Part shown: positions 11,920 through 24,900 of the stretch, one piece after another
Position numbering within the stretch: position 1 is the first letter of the stretch
Layout: each line of letters begins with the position of its first letter
Assembly (NCBI GenBank): GCA_036897095.1
Contig: JAYMSP010000110.1
Span: 1-64,000, forward strand
DNA from: Plantago elongata
Taxonomy: Eukaryota; Streptophyta; Magnoliopsida; Lamiales; Plantaginaceae
Length of the DNA: 64,000 nucleotides
Direction: 5' to 3'
Made by a program: the position numbers and the translations under genes
The notes under the pieces: generated by a model
Told to the model about the DNA's origin: nothing
What the model saw: only the letters and a program-made list of their open reading frames with translations
Databases searched by the model: none

Positions 11920-13020
11920 AAAAATTATCAGTTTTATTTTTACAAATGCATCGTTATTGTAAACATTATCATAGTTTTAAAATACATTGTTATAATTTTA
12001 ATCATAAACTGGACTGGTTTAGTTTTTGTTACATGTTAATCTCTATTATCGTTTTAAGATGTACTGATATGGTTTTAAATAATTAATATAAATATTATTA
12101 TATATAACTTATTTTGAATATTTATACATGTTATTGTTTTAACGAATGTATAATAGTTGTAAGACCCGGTGCTGTAGTTTTAAGCACAACACTAGTATTT
12201 TAACTTTTTAGAAATATTTAATATTTAATTTTTGTACAAATATAATGTATAGTTTTAATAGACATTGTGGTGGTTTTATTTATAAAATGTTACCGTTCTT
12301 AACTTGTATTACATGTTCCTGTTTTGTCATAGTTTTAAGATACACCGTTATAGTTTTAAACATCAATATTATTATTTTTAGTTTGTGATGCATGTCTTTT
12401 TTTAGCACCAATGTGATGGTTTTGGTAAGAGTTGTTATAATTAAAATCCAATTAGTTATTATTTTAATCAAGCGTTGATGAACATCGAGTTGATGATATG
12501 TCTCTCAAAGATATCACTGCAGTGCTGAAGTAAAAAACACAAGCAACAAAAGAAGGTGTTCACCAAGGGTTTAATCGTTAAAAACCCGATTATAACAAAT
12601 TAGTTTGCATTTACATAAAAAAATACCGACACAATTTATGTGCCTTTAATTTTTTCATATGAGAATAGGTTTTAAAACATTTGGACGACAGTTATGTTCC
12701 AACATTATGATAACAAAATGTTTCAGGCGGCTTATTTTAAATTTATTTATTAATGTTTTAATATCATTCTTAAAACTTAAACCCGTTTAATATTATTAAT
12801 TTAATTATATTAGCTAATAACTTGAAATTATAATAATTCATCTTAAAACTATCATAGGGATTCTTAAAAGTTAAAATCTATCACAAGTCTCTTAAATTTT
12901 TTTAAAAGATTGACAAAAGAAGGTAAAATTATAATTGAAACATATAATACATATGCATTCAAACTATAACATCATCATTTAAAACATCAACATAAAGTGT
13001 TAAAAATGTAACTGAAACTT
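11920..13020. repeat. Array B: spaced AGTTTTAA motif array
   Basis: The word AGTTTTAA (variants GGTTTTAA, CGTTTTAA, AATTTTAA) recurs at about 20-40-base intervals from about 11970 to 12480, separated by words such as GATACACCGTTAT and TACATGTTA. From about 12760 to 13010 the reverse complement (TTAAAACT, TTAAAATC) appears at similar spacing. The two-sided plan parallels array A although the motif differs. No terminal repeats or coding sequence were recognised. Confidence 0.6.
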
Positions 13021-13484
13021 TAAAAACCCTATCTTTCTTATATTAAGAAAATGTTACTTCTTTTTCCCAAAACTTTGGCATATTAACTGGAAAAGGATTG
13101 TGTAAGCTGCAAGACAGACAGAGTTACTAGTTTAAGATCATCTTATCTGAAAAATACCCCATAGCCTGCGACATTACATCTCTAGTTCTACTCAACCAGT
13201 CAACTGTAAATCTCTCATACATCCAAAACAATTGTTGCAAAAATGATCTTAATATGCACATGATATGGAACCCGAACACCAACAAACCTTTCACGGCAGT
13301 CGTGTATGTTTTTTCGTACATTATCTAAAGTCACGAGTTCAATTGCCATAACTAGTTGCGTCAACTTGTGCAGACAAGAACAATAATATGCCTGTGGCCA
13401 TCTACAACCTCATTTTGTAAGCTGTTTGCTGTTCAATTGAATGATATTACTATTCACTTGCTACTTGCTACCAAACTAGAAATC

Positions 13485-16400
13485 CTATTGGCTGTGTCTG
13501 GCTTTCCTCAAGGTTTTTACCATACCCTTGGCAATCTTCCAGAACCAGAAGGCGTTCATCATTGCCAACACAGGAGGCACTGAAAGCAAGCTGTAATAGC
13601 CCAACGGGAACACTTGTTTCACCTGAAAAAAGGAACAAAAACAAAGTACGACTGATCATTTGCTCCCATGGAATATTATCTGTCTGGTTTTGACATACAG
13701 AAAGCGCCATCGATGAATCACTTGGTGCTTTGGCTATGTTTAAGCACACAAAGCAACTAGTAAGAATTCAAGCTTAATTCATTCCATCTGCATTTGCTAT
13801 TTGAGGACAATGCATCTTACTGCACCTTAAGAGGGAATCATGACCTACTGATATGGCCTGTAAGTCTTGGACAAGTGGTAAATGATGTATCTCCAATAAG
13901 CAGAGCATTTGGAAGTAAATGCTTTGAGGTTTCTACTAATATAAGCATGCAGTAATTGATGTATCCCTAGAATATTTACATACTGTGCAGCTACTTTAGC
14001 TTGATCGATATTAACTTATTGCATCTGCATAGCGCTGGTACAACAAAAAAGGGATGCCACTTCATCACTATCCTAACAGATTTTCATGCTTATCAGTGTT
14101 GAAATCTCACAAAATGTCAAAATAATCAAATAAACCAAAATGAATGTAACTAACCTGATCGAAGTGGGTGAACATGTGGAAGAAAAAGTAAACAAATAAA
14201 AGAACCCTTGCAACCTGAAATAAAAAAGTTCAATGTTAAAGTAACATATATAGCCAATAAGAACATGCAGAAAATGAAAACATTTTGAAAACAATGATTC
14301 AAAATAAACTATCAACCAAACTACGGTTATACAACAGAGAAAAGCAAAAGACAGCTCAATCAGCTTATTATATAGCTGCAGTGCAACTTTTATTAATTTG
14401 CTTCTTACTATTATACTTTTCGTTCTCCTTTTTCTTCATTGTTTAGCAGTTTAATTGAATGCCTATGTTCCCAAGCTTAACAGGCTTAGTCATCTGTCAT
14501 GGTCTGCTTAGTGAAACGAATTGGTCTGTGATTAGAAAGGAAAACGTACAGAAAAGAATTTCGAACAACAATCAGCTTATTATATAGCTGCAGTGCAACT
14601 TTTATTAATTTGCTTCTTACTATTATACTTTTCGTTCTCCTTTTTCTTCATTGTTTAGCAGTTTAATTGAATGCCTCTGTTCCCAAGCTTAACAGGCTTA
14701 GTCATCTGTCATGGTCTGCTTAGTGAAACGAATTGGTCTGTGATTAGAAAGAAAAACGTACAGAAAAGAATTTCGAACAATTACTCGAATAGTTACTATG
14801 CCATAAGAAAGAAAATCAGCTTAAATTTTTGTGAAAGGGTTATAACAACCGTAATGTGCAACCACTGGAGTATTGGAATAACCACACCAAATAAAAAAAC
14901 AACCAAGCATATGCGGCATCCTATAGTATCCAAATAGAAAAATAAAGCACTTAATAATCAAAAAATTTCCCTGATGATGCAGAGGCATTAGCCCATCGTC
15001 TAACTGATCAGTGACCTCAAAATTAATAAATAGAAATGTGCGGGGTATCAACAGAATCCTTTACTTTCAGACAATTTACTGGAAAGCATATTGTTAAGAG
15101 CGGGAACACTCCTATTTGGATAGAAGTTCAAAACATCAAATGCACATTGGCTGAGCTTTAATACCTATATGCAAATGCTGGATAACCTAGCATGCAGGAT
15201 AATTGTATAGGCGGAAATAAGTTAAAAAGATCATACCAGCCACCCTAAGAACAAAGCCACACCATTGTAAATGTAGAGTTTTGAATTCTTCATGCCAAGG
15301 ATATCAAGATACCTGAATGTGTCGAATAAAATTTAAGAAAGTTAGAAGAAAAACAACGAAAAACAGGAAAAATAAAATGAAGGAGAATAGAGAAGAAGAT
15401 ATTCTTATTTAATTTCGACTGTTGAACTTGCCATCGTAGATTCACAAAAGGAGTTGTGACTTCAGTAAAGAGAACCATTAATATGTAAATCTGTGCTTGA
15501 CCGCTCAAAAGAGATTGAATGATTGAATACAGGGAGAGCCCATGATGTATGACCTGGCATAAAACATGATAACTTGTGATGCTCCATATTCATGTAATGG
15601 AGTGCAAAAAATAAACAAAAAGAAAGACCTGTAATAACACAACATTACAAATGCAAGTACTTGGAGAGTGTGCAAGTAGTAGGGCTCATGTACTTACATA
15701 CTCCGTACCACCTAATGAAGGATAGTTGTAAAGTATCATTGCCAAGTCTGATAGAAAGTACCCGATCGAAACCTGAACAGCCAAATGACCAAACCAAATA
15801 ACACTGAAATTAAACCGGAAACTAAAGAATTGAGCATGTCCTAGTAAAACATCCAGTGATCTCCATTCATAGTTTGATGGGACGTGCATACATCAAAACC
15901 CCTATTGTAATATCAAATCTGTTTAGGCGTACGCAAGGAATAGAAAGACTTGCTGTCTCGTACAGAGTAAATAATAACTGATATAAGGTGTATATTAACA
16001 ACATACTTGAAATATTATTTCTCAAGGGAAAAATACAAAGAGAGAGTATGGAACAATAACATACCCCCATAATGGTGTCTGACACAGTTGAGGATCTACT
16101 GAGAATCAACCCATCTTCTTTATCATCAAAAAGACCAGAAGCAAGTAAGAGATATAGAGAGCCAAGTGCAACGATGACAGCATGGAAAGTGGAGAATCCC
16201 CTGTTAACAGTAAATCAACATTTGGAACGTCAGGTGTGTATGGCAATCTCAACAGGAAATATTAGCAAGAATAAAGTGAGAAAGGAGATATTATTACTAC
16301 CTATTGTTCCACTCGAGTTTAAGCTTATTGTTAAGATTGCGATATCTTTTGATGAGTGAAGCGCTGATGACACCCATTAAGTCATAGACCTTGAAAAACA

Positions 16401-16715
16401 ACCCACAATTGAATGTCAAAAAGAAGAATTCTGTAATTCAACTGTAGCCTACAACAAAAAACCCTCAATCCAAAAACAGCACAATAATAAGGTATCCAGA
16501 AACAAGAAAAGGGAACGGCTCATAAATGAAATGTGTGGTCGAAATTGTAATAGTTGAAGAATGAATCTAGCTAACTAACTAACAAGCGAAGAAGAAGAAG
16601 AAGAAGAAGAAGAAGAAGAGAGGATTGAATATTGACATACAATTTTGCACATGAGAAAACCGGCGAAAACTGCAGAGAGCCAGCGCAATTCCTTGGTGGA
16701 GAGAAGAAATTCCAT
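13485..16715 (-). CDS. TLC-domain (TRAM/LAG1/CLN8) multi-pass membrane protein
   Basis: Predicted endomembrane protein of the TLC lipid-sensing family, close to Arabidopsis At1g31300/At4g19645 as I recall them; its reaction is not known. Eight coding exons (minus): 16641-16715, 16301-16389, 16065-16200, 15698-15772, 15432-15553, 15237-15312, 14155-14214, 13485-13622. They sum to 771 bases, i.e. 256 residues plus TAG. Start ATG at 16715 opens MEFLLSTKELRWLS. Family landmarks are HHGLSLYS, FTEVTTPFVNLRWYLD and the C-terminal NAFWFWKIAKGMVKTLRKA, with several hydrophobic segments; a basic tail ends at RHSQ. The intron after 15432 begins GCAAGT, a GC-AG intron; all the others are GT-AG. A 212-bp tandem duplication sits in the intron 14215-15236. 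GAA and GA microsatellites lie in the first intron and upstream of the ATG. Confidence 0.9.
14359..14780. repeat. 212-bp tandem duplication in the TLC gene intron
   Basis: Copy 1 is 14359-14570 and copy 2 is 14571-14780. I found only two substitutions (ATGCCTATG versus ATGCCTCTG, and AAAGGAAAA versus AAAGAAAAA) besides a small difference at the end. The near-identity points to a very recent duplication. It lies between coding exons and does not touch splice sites. Confidence 0.92.
16588..16620. repeat. GAA microsatellite
   Basis: About eleven GAA units, just past the donor of the first coding exon of the TLC gene, so inside its first intron. Confidence 0.9.
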
Positions 16716-17734
16716 TTTGAATAGTTTTGAGCTGTAACTGATTACAGAAGAAGAGGAAGAAGAAGAAGAAAAGTGAGTGCAATTGTTAACACAATACAAT
16801 AGAAGCGTTTTGATTTTGATGAATAACAATGAATGAATGAATTATGAAACAATCAAATGTTGAGAGAGAGAGAGAGAGAGAGAGGGAGAAGAAAGTAGTA
16901 GTACCGGAGTGGATGATGGAATGAAATTGAATGGAAGAAAGAAAGCCCTACGGAGAAGTGAGTAAAGTAAAACGGAATGGTTGGTTGGTAGGGATATTAA
17001 CACTACAACGGAGGATTCGGCTCACTCCATTAATGAATCCAATTGATCCTCTGTTATGATCAATTCAATTCATTTCACCAATTCATCATATCTATTCAAA
17101 CCATATACGTAGCAGTCTACCACTAGCACCAAACTAAATAAATCAATCATACGCTAAAACCAACTTTCCAGAACCAATTTCTTTCTTCTTATATATATCA
17201 AAAACTTTACACCCGTCCAAACGGAACCGTACCGAAATTGCAGTTCCGGTTCCAAAATCGAATCGTGCAGTTTCCGATCAATGTGGTTTCGATTTTGATT
17301 TCTACTACTAGGGAACTACGAATTGAAAATGGAACCGTCGATTCCATGCAGTTCCGAAACCGAGAACCACCAATTTCATGTATAATATATATATATAAAA
17401 CCAACTCTTAAAAAAATATTTTACTTAGTGTGTAACTTGTTGACAAATATTTCAGCCCAAAGTTAGTATAGAACAATACATATTTAAAAATATACAAAAA
17501 TCAACAATTTACATACAAAGTCGCACAATTAGTATACAATATTGCAGTACTCTAACAAAACTCGGTTGTTTGTATACCTTAAATGGTGCCATTACCTAAA
17601 AAGGTAACATATTTTATGATCATCCTTGATACCTTATATATTTCATTTGTCCAATTTGAGTATTTCGTTGGGAAAAAATGACAGAGATATTATTTTGACA
17701 AAAAAAAAAAAATTAAAGAAAAAAACGTTATTTT
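16716..17734. other. Upstream region of the TLC gene and spacer
   Basis: Holds the probable 5' untranslated region of the TLC gene, including a GA dinucleotide run at 16862-16884. Bases 17215-17380 contain many degenerate GGAACCG/GGTTCCG words without an open frame, perhaps a decayed repeat. A (TA) run lies near 17385-17396. No gene. Confidence 0.45.
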
Positions 17735-18416
17735 GTGACTATCGAATTTTGGTACCTTATATTTTTCATTTATCTAACTTTAATACTATGTCGGTCAAAA
17801 TTAACGGAACTGTTAATTTTCATCTAATTAATGCTTATTAGTATGAGTTAATGCATTTTTCGTCAAAACACAGCGCTAATAACACACGCTTTGAATATAA
17901 AAGTAATAAAAAAGTTGAAATTAATTTTAATCTGACAATCATACGTAAAATTAAATAAAATATAAGTAAATCCTAATATAATCCTTTTCCATAAAACAAA
18001 ACCCACACACCCAATCTTCCCCCATTATTTGCTTCCACTTGTTAGGATGTCGCCTTCACAAATAACCTACGAGTCAGACTTCAATTCCAGGTAAAATCGC
18101 TCAATGTTGTGTGAGGGGAGTTGACTAGGGTTATTTGTGAAAGTGAACTCCGAATAAGTGGAAACGAATTCTTGGCATAATTGGGGAAGAATGGTTATGT
18201 GGGTTAATGATTTTTTATTTAATTTTATGGTTATTTTTTCAGATTAAAAATTGTTTTCAAATTTTTTATATTAATTTTTTTACTTAAAGTTAAATATGCT
18301 AATTCACGCTAATGCACATTAGTTAGGTCAAAGTTAATGCCTTCATCAATGTTGACCGACGATATTAAAATTATACATATGAAATATATAAGATATTAAA
18401 ATCGGACAGTCGTATA
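17735..18416. mobile_element. Foldback element: ~680-bp nested long inverted repeat
   Basis: The outer arms (about 17735-17812 and 18342-18416) pair imperfectly: GGTACCTTATATTTTTCATT and TCGGTCAA on the left match the reverse complement of the right arm. Inner arms (about 17995-18067 and 18129-18210) pair around CTTCCCC, TTCCACTT and CTTCACAAATAACC, leaving a ~60-base loop. A diverged direct copy of the outer left arm lies at 17623-17690. There is no coding sequence. It could be a non-autonomous MULE-type or other foldback transposon; no target-site duplication was settled. Confidence 0.65.
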
Positions 18417-18424
18417 TAAAAAAC

Positions 18425-20005
18425 AGACTTTCTCTCTCCAAGATCGTAATTATCGGAGATCGTGCGACACGATTCACCATCGGAGGTGAACATTCGGGAT
18501 GAGACGGGCGCGAGGCCGGTCATGCAAGAAGGTGGCGCCGCCGCCGCCGTCACGGAGAAACAACATGGACCCGAAAAACCATGGAAATAGAGCTGAGGAA
18601 ATAGAGGACGAATACTCGGTGGATTTGGAACAACAACCGATTTTCGACGACTTTCCAATCTCTAATCCTTTGATCGCCCACGCAACTGATTTGCCAGAGG
18701 AGGTGACGAGGGTGGTCGTACAACAACAGTCAACGGTGGATAACCCTACTCGATCTGGAATCACCAAACCACGAGCCAATTTCTCAAGATTCAGGGGACG
18801 ATAGTGATGTGATTTTGTTTGCGTTATGGACTGATGTGAGGAAATCGGGAACCTGTAATTGATTTTTCAGCCCCGAAGGTTGTGGACGACGAGATTTAGA
18901 GATAGAACATGTTAATGTGGCTTTGGAGATTATTTTTTGGAACACATCCATGATCATGTATGTCTTGGGTGGTGAACTTTCCATGAATGATGTCAAACTG
19001 TACATGACTAGAATCTGGAACTGTGTGACTTTACTGGATATGTACTATAATGAGGAAGGATATTTTATCTTGAAATTTATAATCTTGGATGACAGAGATG
19101 AAGAAGGGCCCCTATATGATCTACAATATGACTATGTTTTTGCGGGAATGGGTAACGGGATTTTCACTGAAAGATGATATGCTTCGTGATGTACCAATGT
19201 GGATCAAATTACCACAACTTCCTTTGCACCAATGGGGTACCAAAAGCCTGGGAAAGATTGGTAGTGCAATAGGTAGGCCGTTGTTTACCGATGAATGTAC
19301 TGCACGGAAATTGAGAGTATCATATGCTAGAATATTGGTGGAGGTATATATTACTAGGAAGCTCAGGGAATTTATCGTGATGAAGGATTTGAATGATAAT
19401 AAGATTAAGCAACTTGTTGAGTATGAATGGAAACCATTATTCTGTAACAAATGTCAAAAGGTAGGTCATGTCTGCCCTACAAGACCTCGACCAGTGGTAC
19501 AACAAAAGGGAGTTCGTCAGTGGAGGGTACAAAGTGATAATAGGCTTAGGGCAGGTGGTGTGGCTTCAGGACAAATTGGCACGGCACCACCCACCAGGTC
19601 AATGGGAATAGTGGCTTGACTGGCAGTGAGGTTGCTAGTCCCAGCAGTAATGCGGGTAGCAGGTTGTCGGTGTCTCCTGGAGCTGCACATGAGACTTCGG
19701 AGTGGCAGACTGTTCATACCATGTCGCTGGATAGGATTAAGGGGAAGAGACCCATGATCGAGGAACCTTAGTGTGTTATGTCGTGGGATTTGCATTGTCA
19801 AAACGAATTTACGCCATTGAGGATTTTGGATGATCCAACTATGGCCCATGATCCGGATCCATGATCATCTCATGGAATGTGAAGGGGTGTAACAACATAG
19901 CCAAGATCCGTGAGATTAACTCCTGTTTCAATAATATACAATGTACATTGGATAACTTAGTAGAAACAAGAGTGAAACGAGGAAGAAACATGGATATTAT
20001 AAGAA
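18425..20005 (+). mobile_element. L1-type LINE, truncated at the 3' side
   Basis: ORF1-like frames lie at 18499-18804, 18917-19177 and 19089-19619. Residues DDMLRDVPMWIKLPQLPLHQW belong to the DUF4283 region of plant LINE ORF1, followed by a zinc knuckle CNKCQKVGH at about 19443. ORF1 is broken: the frame shifts near 19090 and stops occur around 18804-18870. ORF2 begins at 19861 with MIISWNVKGCNN, the first strand of the apurinic-type endonuclease domain, but is lost after about 48 residues. Reverse transcriptase and the A-tail are absent. LINEs usually lose their 5' end, so loss of the 3' part suggests a later insertion or deletion at about 20005, where the minus-strand LTR remnant begins. 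Confidence 0.85.
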
Positions 20006-21950
20006 AACGAGGCATTGGGTCCTCATATGGCTCTTCCTCCTCGGAAGATGCATCTCCTGGAGTCAAGGGACGACGGAGTGACTGGTGGTACGGGTACACG
20101 GACTTGCGAGCCGTCATTCGGTAGCTGCGGGCACCGGTAGCCGTACCGTTTTGGTCCGGCAACATGCATTCCTCCACCAACGATTGCAGATGGAGCCGGA
20201 TGTGGAAGTGGCTCAATCACTGGAGGTGGCGATGGTGGATCATCAAAGGCACGCTCGATCTTGGACAACTCGGTCCTCACATGTCCCACCTCGTTTTGGA
20301 TGGAATATCCTGTGTTCCACAACACTAAGACGTTCTCGACCGTGAGCTCGGGCCCTCCGCTCGGCCTCCAAACGTTCCGTCACTTGCCGGGTGAGCGTTC
20401 GCCCGACATGGGCTTCATCGATCCAGGACTGTACGTAATTCCTCTCATGCTCCCAATCACGGCTTCCGTTGTCATCCATCTGTCGAAGTCAGTAAATATA
20501 GATAATAATAGTGCATAATTATGTGTCACTCTCCCCATTTTTGAAAATATTATAGAAGTTGGTATTTGGAAGTACGTGATAGTCCTATTGGTCCAAACCG
20601 GGCTCTGATACCACTCTGTAAGGCCCCGGTCTGGTCCGGACATCAAGGAATATGCCGAACTTCCAAATACATCGATATATCAAAATAATAGTTATTACAG
20701 ACCCCAAATATAAGTTATAATTCAATATTAAATACACACGTCTAACGAGTAACAGCGGAGTACAGTGTCTACAATCAATCTGTCAGCCTATCTATCCTGA
20801 CCTTTCTTCGTGCTCTTGTCCTGGGAAAAGCATTATTAAAACAAGAAGAGTGTCAGTCATAAAGACTCAGTGAGGATAATCAAGCATGCATGAACATGAG
20901 TATGAACGCAATCGGGATAGCAAACCAACACAGCACGCTGATCAAGCACTTTTCAAAATGGGGGAAAACCATAAACACGCACTCACGATCTTAGCACATG
21001 AAAGGTGTCAGATTTACAGTACTAAACATTAACTGTCTTGGGCTAGACCAAACTGATCAGGTATTGGTCAAATAACATGGTGCAGTAGCGATCTACAGGG
21101 AGTTGCATAAATGATGGGCAGCGACCCACCGCAACACATAAATAGGACCGTTTGAATAGTCCAACACGTAAACAGGAGCCCGAAAAGATAGCGCTGCAGG
21201 TTGCATAACCCAGCTTCAATAACAAGTATGTCGATAATGTCGACCAGGACGGTTTCCCAATTTTCAGAAAATAAATAGTGTGTGGTTGCTTTCAAAATCA
21301 TTTTTCGTGCAATGCAGTTCATGTGGAATAACAAGACATAATCAGGTTGCAATGTCACAAGATAACTGGAATAGCATAATATCAGGTCAGAATCAGGCTA
21401 CAACCAGAATTCAGTTCTAACAAATTCAATGCTAATCAAATAATTGCAATTAGTAATCGTGTCAGGCTAGTCAGGATGTCGTCGCATAGCTGAAGTAGTA
21501 TTAGACAGATAGATAAGGACGCAGAAATAGATACTGGAATTTAAGGCGATGAAAGATACCATTTTAACTTTTCCCAGGGCCTGATGCCGAAAGCCAATCA
21601 TCACTCACCTTGGATATCTCGCAAATTATGCAACTTCGTTACTCCTGATAAATAGACAATACTTACTTAACTTCGATGCTAAAATTAATTAAAGGACTCC
21701 CGTAAATTTCCCCCAAAGCAATTTATAACCAGGTGATAACAATTATGACGCACTTACTTCCATATAAGCATATGAGACTAACAAACTATACTCAAGGTCG
21801 ACACATTATTTAGTTTCATGCTCAGGTTGGAATTAATTTCAGAACCTACAGCTACTATGTGCGTGCAAATTCATACAGGGACCTGAATTTAAGTGAAGTG
21901 CATTACTCCTAGTCTTAACTCTATTCAATAAAGATATAAACATCTCACAT
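20006..21950 (-). mobile_element. LTR-retrotransposon remnant (probably Ty3/gypsy-like), minus strand
   Basis: A fossil. At 20601-20613 the minus strand reads TGGTATCAGAGCC, the standard primer-binding site for initiator methionine tRNA. Right beside it, from 20617, starts the LTR, whose inner end is TTACA in sense direction. Toward lower coordinates lies a short gag-leader-like, Arg- and Pro-rich region (about 20023-20560), and then the element stops at the LINE. The outer LTR end is not certain; it lies somewhere near 21.7-21.95 kb. Clearly broken, with most of its coding part gone. The family is a guess from the leader and LTR style. Confidence 0.6.
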
Positions 21951-24900
21951 TAATGTTTTTGCTTCCATAGGCTCAAAACAAAGCAGAGAAGGTACAAAAA
22001 GGCGAGGTTGCGACCCCTTCAGTACCAATGGATATTGATGAAGCCTCTCCAGCTTCAACATAAGAAAGAGTTCCAGAGACTGAATATGTTGTTTCTGACC
22101 CTCCCCAACCGGAGGTAAGTGAAAACTCAGATAAGAACAAATTGTTTGTAAAAACATACCATTCTGATTATCCATCTAATATGTTGATTTTTATCCTTAG
22201 GTTCAAGTCGAAAGAGTAGTTGCTGAGGAACATACTACCTTGTCTCACCCTCGCAATGAAGTATCTGAGGTTGCCATTCCTTTGGTAGAACCTTCTGAGC
22301 CTGCAGGAAGTCAATGAGCTGGTCACCACTTTGCCAACGGTGATCAATCTAGTATCTGGCGATGAGGAGGAAATCGACAAGAATAATTTTGAAGACCCTC
22401 CCTCTGAACATCCAACCAATATGGATGATAGTGATGATGACGATGAGGCTCCCACTCCAGGAGCTGGTGGAAATGCTCAGACTAGAGGAGCATCAAGTGT
22501 AGGTGTTATATCTGCACCGAAAGTGTCAACTCCACCACCATCTTCAAAGTCACCAACTCACACCTCTGAACAACATGATGAAGAACAAGCAACAAAGATT
22601 GATGAATTGGAAGTTGAGGCTAGAGCTTTGAAAATGAAGAAAATGTTGGAGAGAGAGGCTCAAGATCAATCTGAGCTAGATGACTTGCTTGGCTGAGAAA
22701 GAGGCCAAAATCCAGAAACTGGAGGCACTAAACAAGAAAGAATGGGAACTTCTTGGTGAGCAACTCAAACTGAAGAATTCAATGCAAACTGTTGTGGTTC
22801 ACATACAATCACTAGTAGAAGACAAGCAAGATGTTGAGGCTGCATTGCAACTGGCAAGACCATCACAGGACAAAGGGAAGAAAGCCATTTACACCCTTGA
22901 AGCTGAGTCCTTTGATAATTGGTCTGATGAGGATGGCCCTAACCATCCTGCTGGAATGGATGAGGAAGAAATGGAGGTGGACAATCTAAATGAGCACATG
23001 GTTGTGTCTCATCTAAAGAGAAAGATGATTGCACCTAAGGCTTTTGATAAAGCTCCAAAAGAAAACAATGTTTTTGAAAACAAGTTCATAGTTCTGAAGA
23101 ATCTGAAGAATGAATTGTTTGAACAAAAAAACATTGCATTGGCCACCATCCCTCCAGAGTTCAAGGATTTTGCTGAGCTAATGACCAAAAGAAGAACATC
23201 TCTCATGATTGCACAGAAAGATCTAGGTATGCAGAGAGATGGTGATCTAGAGACCACTCAATAAGCTTTGATGGAATCAAGTTATGTTGTGGAGAAAGTA
23301 GACAAAGTGTATGAGCCATTGGAGCAGATCTCCAAAAGAGAACACTTGCTACTTGGTCAATTTGAGTCCTTACATTCTGAAGTTTAGAAACTGGTACAAG
23401 GCCAGAATGCTTTGGGTGCACACTTCGACTCTCTGCAAGAAGCTTATGTAAGATTGACTCAGACATCAATGACTAAGGGGGAAGGAAGCAGAAGAGAAAC
23501 AAGCAAGAGGAAGCAACTTGCAGAAAAACCTCTAACCATAAGAGAACCTCCCTCCACATAAAGTCTACCACCACCACCCCCACTGACTAGAGCAAGAGCT
23601 TCACAAGAAAATCCAAGGGGAACCAAGTCCCCAAGAAAATCAGATAAACCTTCTGAAGAAGAAAAAGGAAGAAGGTGAGAACATAAAGAAGAAGAAAGGT
23701 AATGAAGATACCTACTCACCAAATTATCAAGGCAACAATCTAGATGATGATGATGATGATGAAACTGATCATGATGAGCATCCTCTCCACAAAGAGAGGA
23801 AGAGAGTTGATGAGGTATCTGACCCTATAGTTGCAACTCATATTGTTGCCAGAACACCATTTGGACATTCCAAATCTGCCCATGGTGGTTCTTCAAGTCA
23901 TACCCCTACTCTAAACACATCTAGGGAGTATCCCAGATGGAACAGGAGACGAAGAAGGAATGCAAGGTTTGGGAGAACCAACAATGAAGAACTTCCTCCC
24001 AAGCCAGAAGATTCATTAATTGAGTACACCAAGACTCATGATAGCCAGTCTGCATACCAATACATAAGAGAACTCAATGGCTACTTGATTCTGGATCTCC
24101 AACACTTATAGCTGAATAGGAATTTGCATGATCCTATCTTTAACCAAATGATGGCATGGAGAGTTAAGAGACCTCATCTGATAAATCCTGCTCATGTGAA
24201 GTCATGGCTTGATTTTGAAGTAAAAGTGAGAAGAGATGTCATGGATAAGGATATGAAGGAAGAGGTTCCTATCCACAAGCCAAATAATGTTCACAAAGTA
24301 CCAACACTGTTGGGAACAGGATATAGCTCACAAAATAAGCTTTGAGTGCTAGCTTATAAGTCATACTACATGACTAAGGAAGAATATGAAGATGACTTAC
24401 ACTACTTAAGAGTCATCTACAAGCACTTCAAGTTGATTGAAATCAAGATTGAGCATGCCTAGAAATGAGGAAGAGTCTATTGGGTTAGACAGTTTCACAA
24501 GAAGAATCTTGATCTGGACTACAAAGAAAAGTGCAAGGTTGCCAGAGAAACTGAAATGGCTATTAGAACCTATCTCTTTGACTATGTCATGCACAAAAGA
24601 GAGCACAAGGATAAGATAGTCACAGACTAACCCAAGAAGGACTGACTGAAGAGCTTAAGGTTGCTGACAACCTAAGTGTTCTGAAGATTCTGAAGATTTC
24701 AAGGCAGAGGACTTAGAATGTTACTTGGAGCTTGGACTCTCCTGTTGTTTTATTTCCCCTTTGTACTATTTTGTGTATGTTTTGTTGTGGTATTCATTTG
24801 ATATAATCTTGTAAGTTATATTTGTTCTGTAATTGTTAAATCTGGTGATCATACTCTCAGATACTTAAATAGAAGATAACTTATCAGCAAAGATCACTCC

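Noticed and set aside
13468-13749. 93-residue minus-strand frame starting MCLNIAKAP
   Set aside because: It is a shifted frame over the last exon of the TLC gene; the true frame gives KQVFPLGYYS and the family C terminus.
14671-14937. Plus-strand open frame in the tandem duplication
   Set aside because: It lies in an intron of the TLC gene and follows the duplicated non-coding unit.
17215-17380. GGAACCG/GGTTCCG-rich patch
   Set aside because: Looks structured, but no regular period, terminal repeat or frame could be defined; kept only as a note in the spacer.
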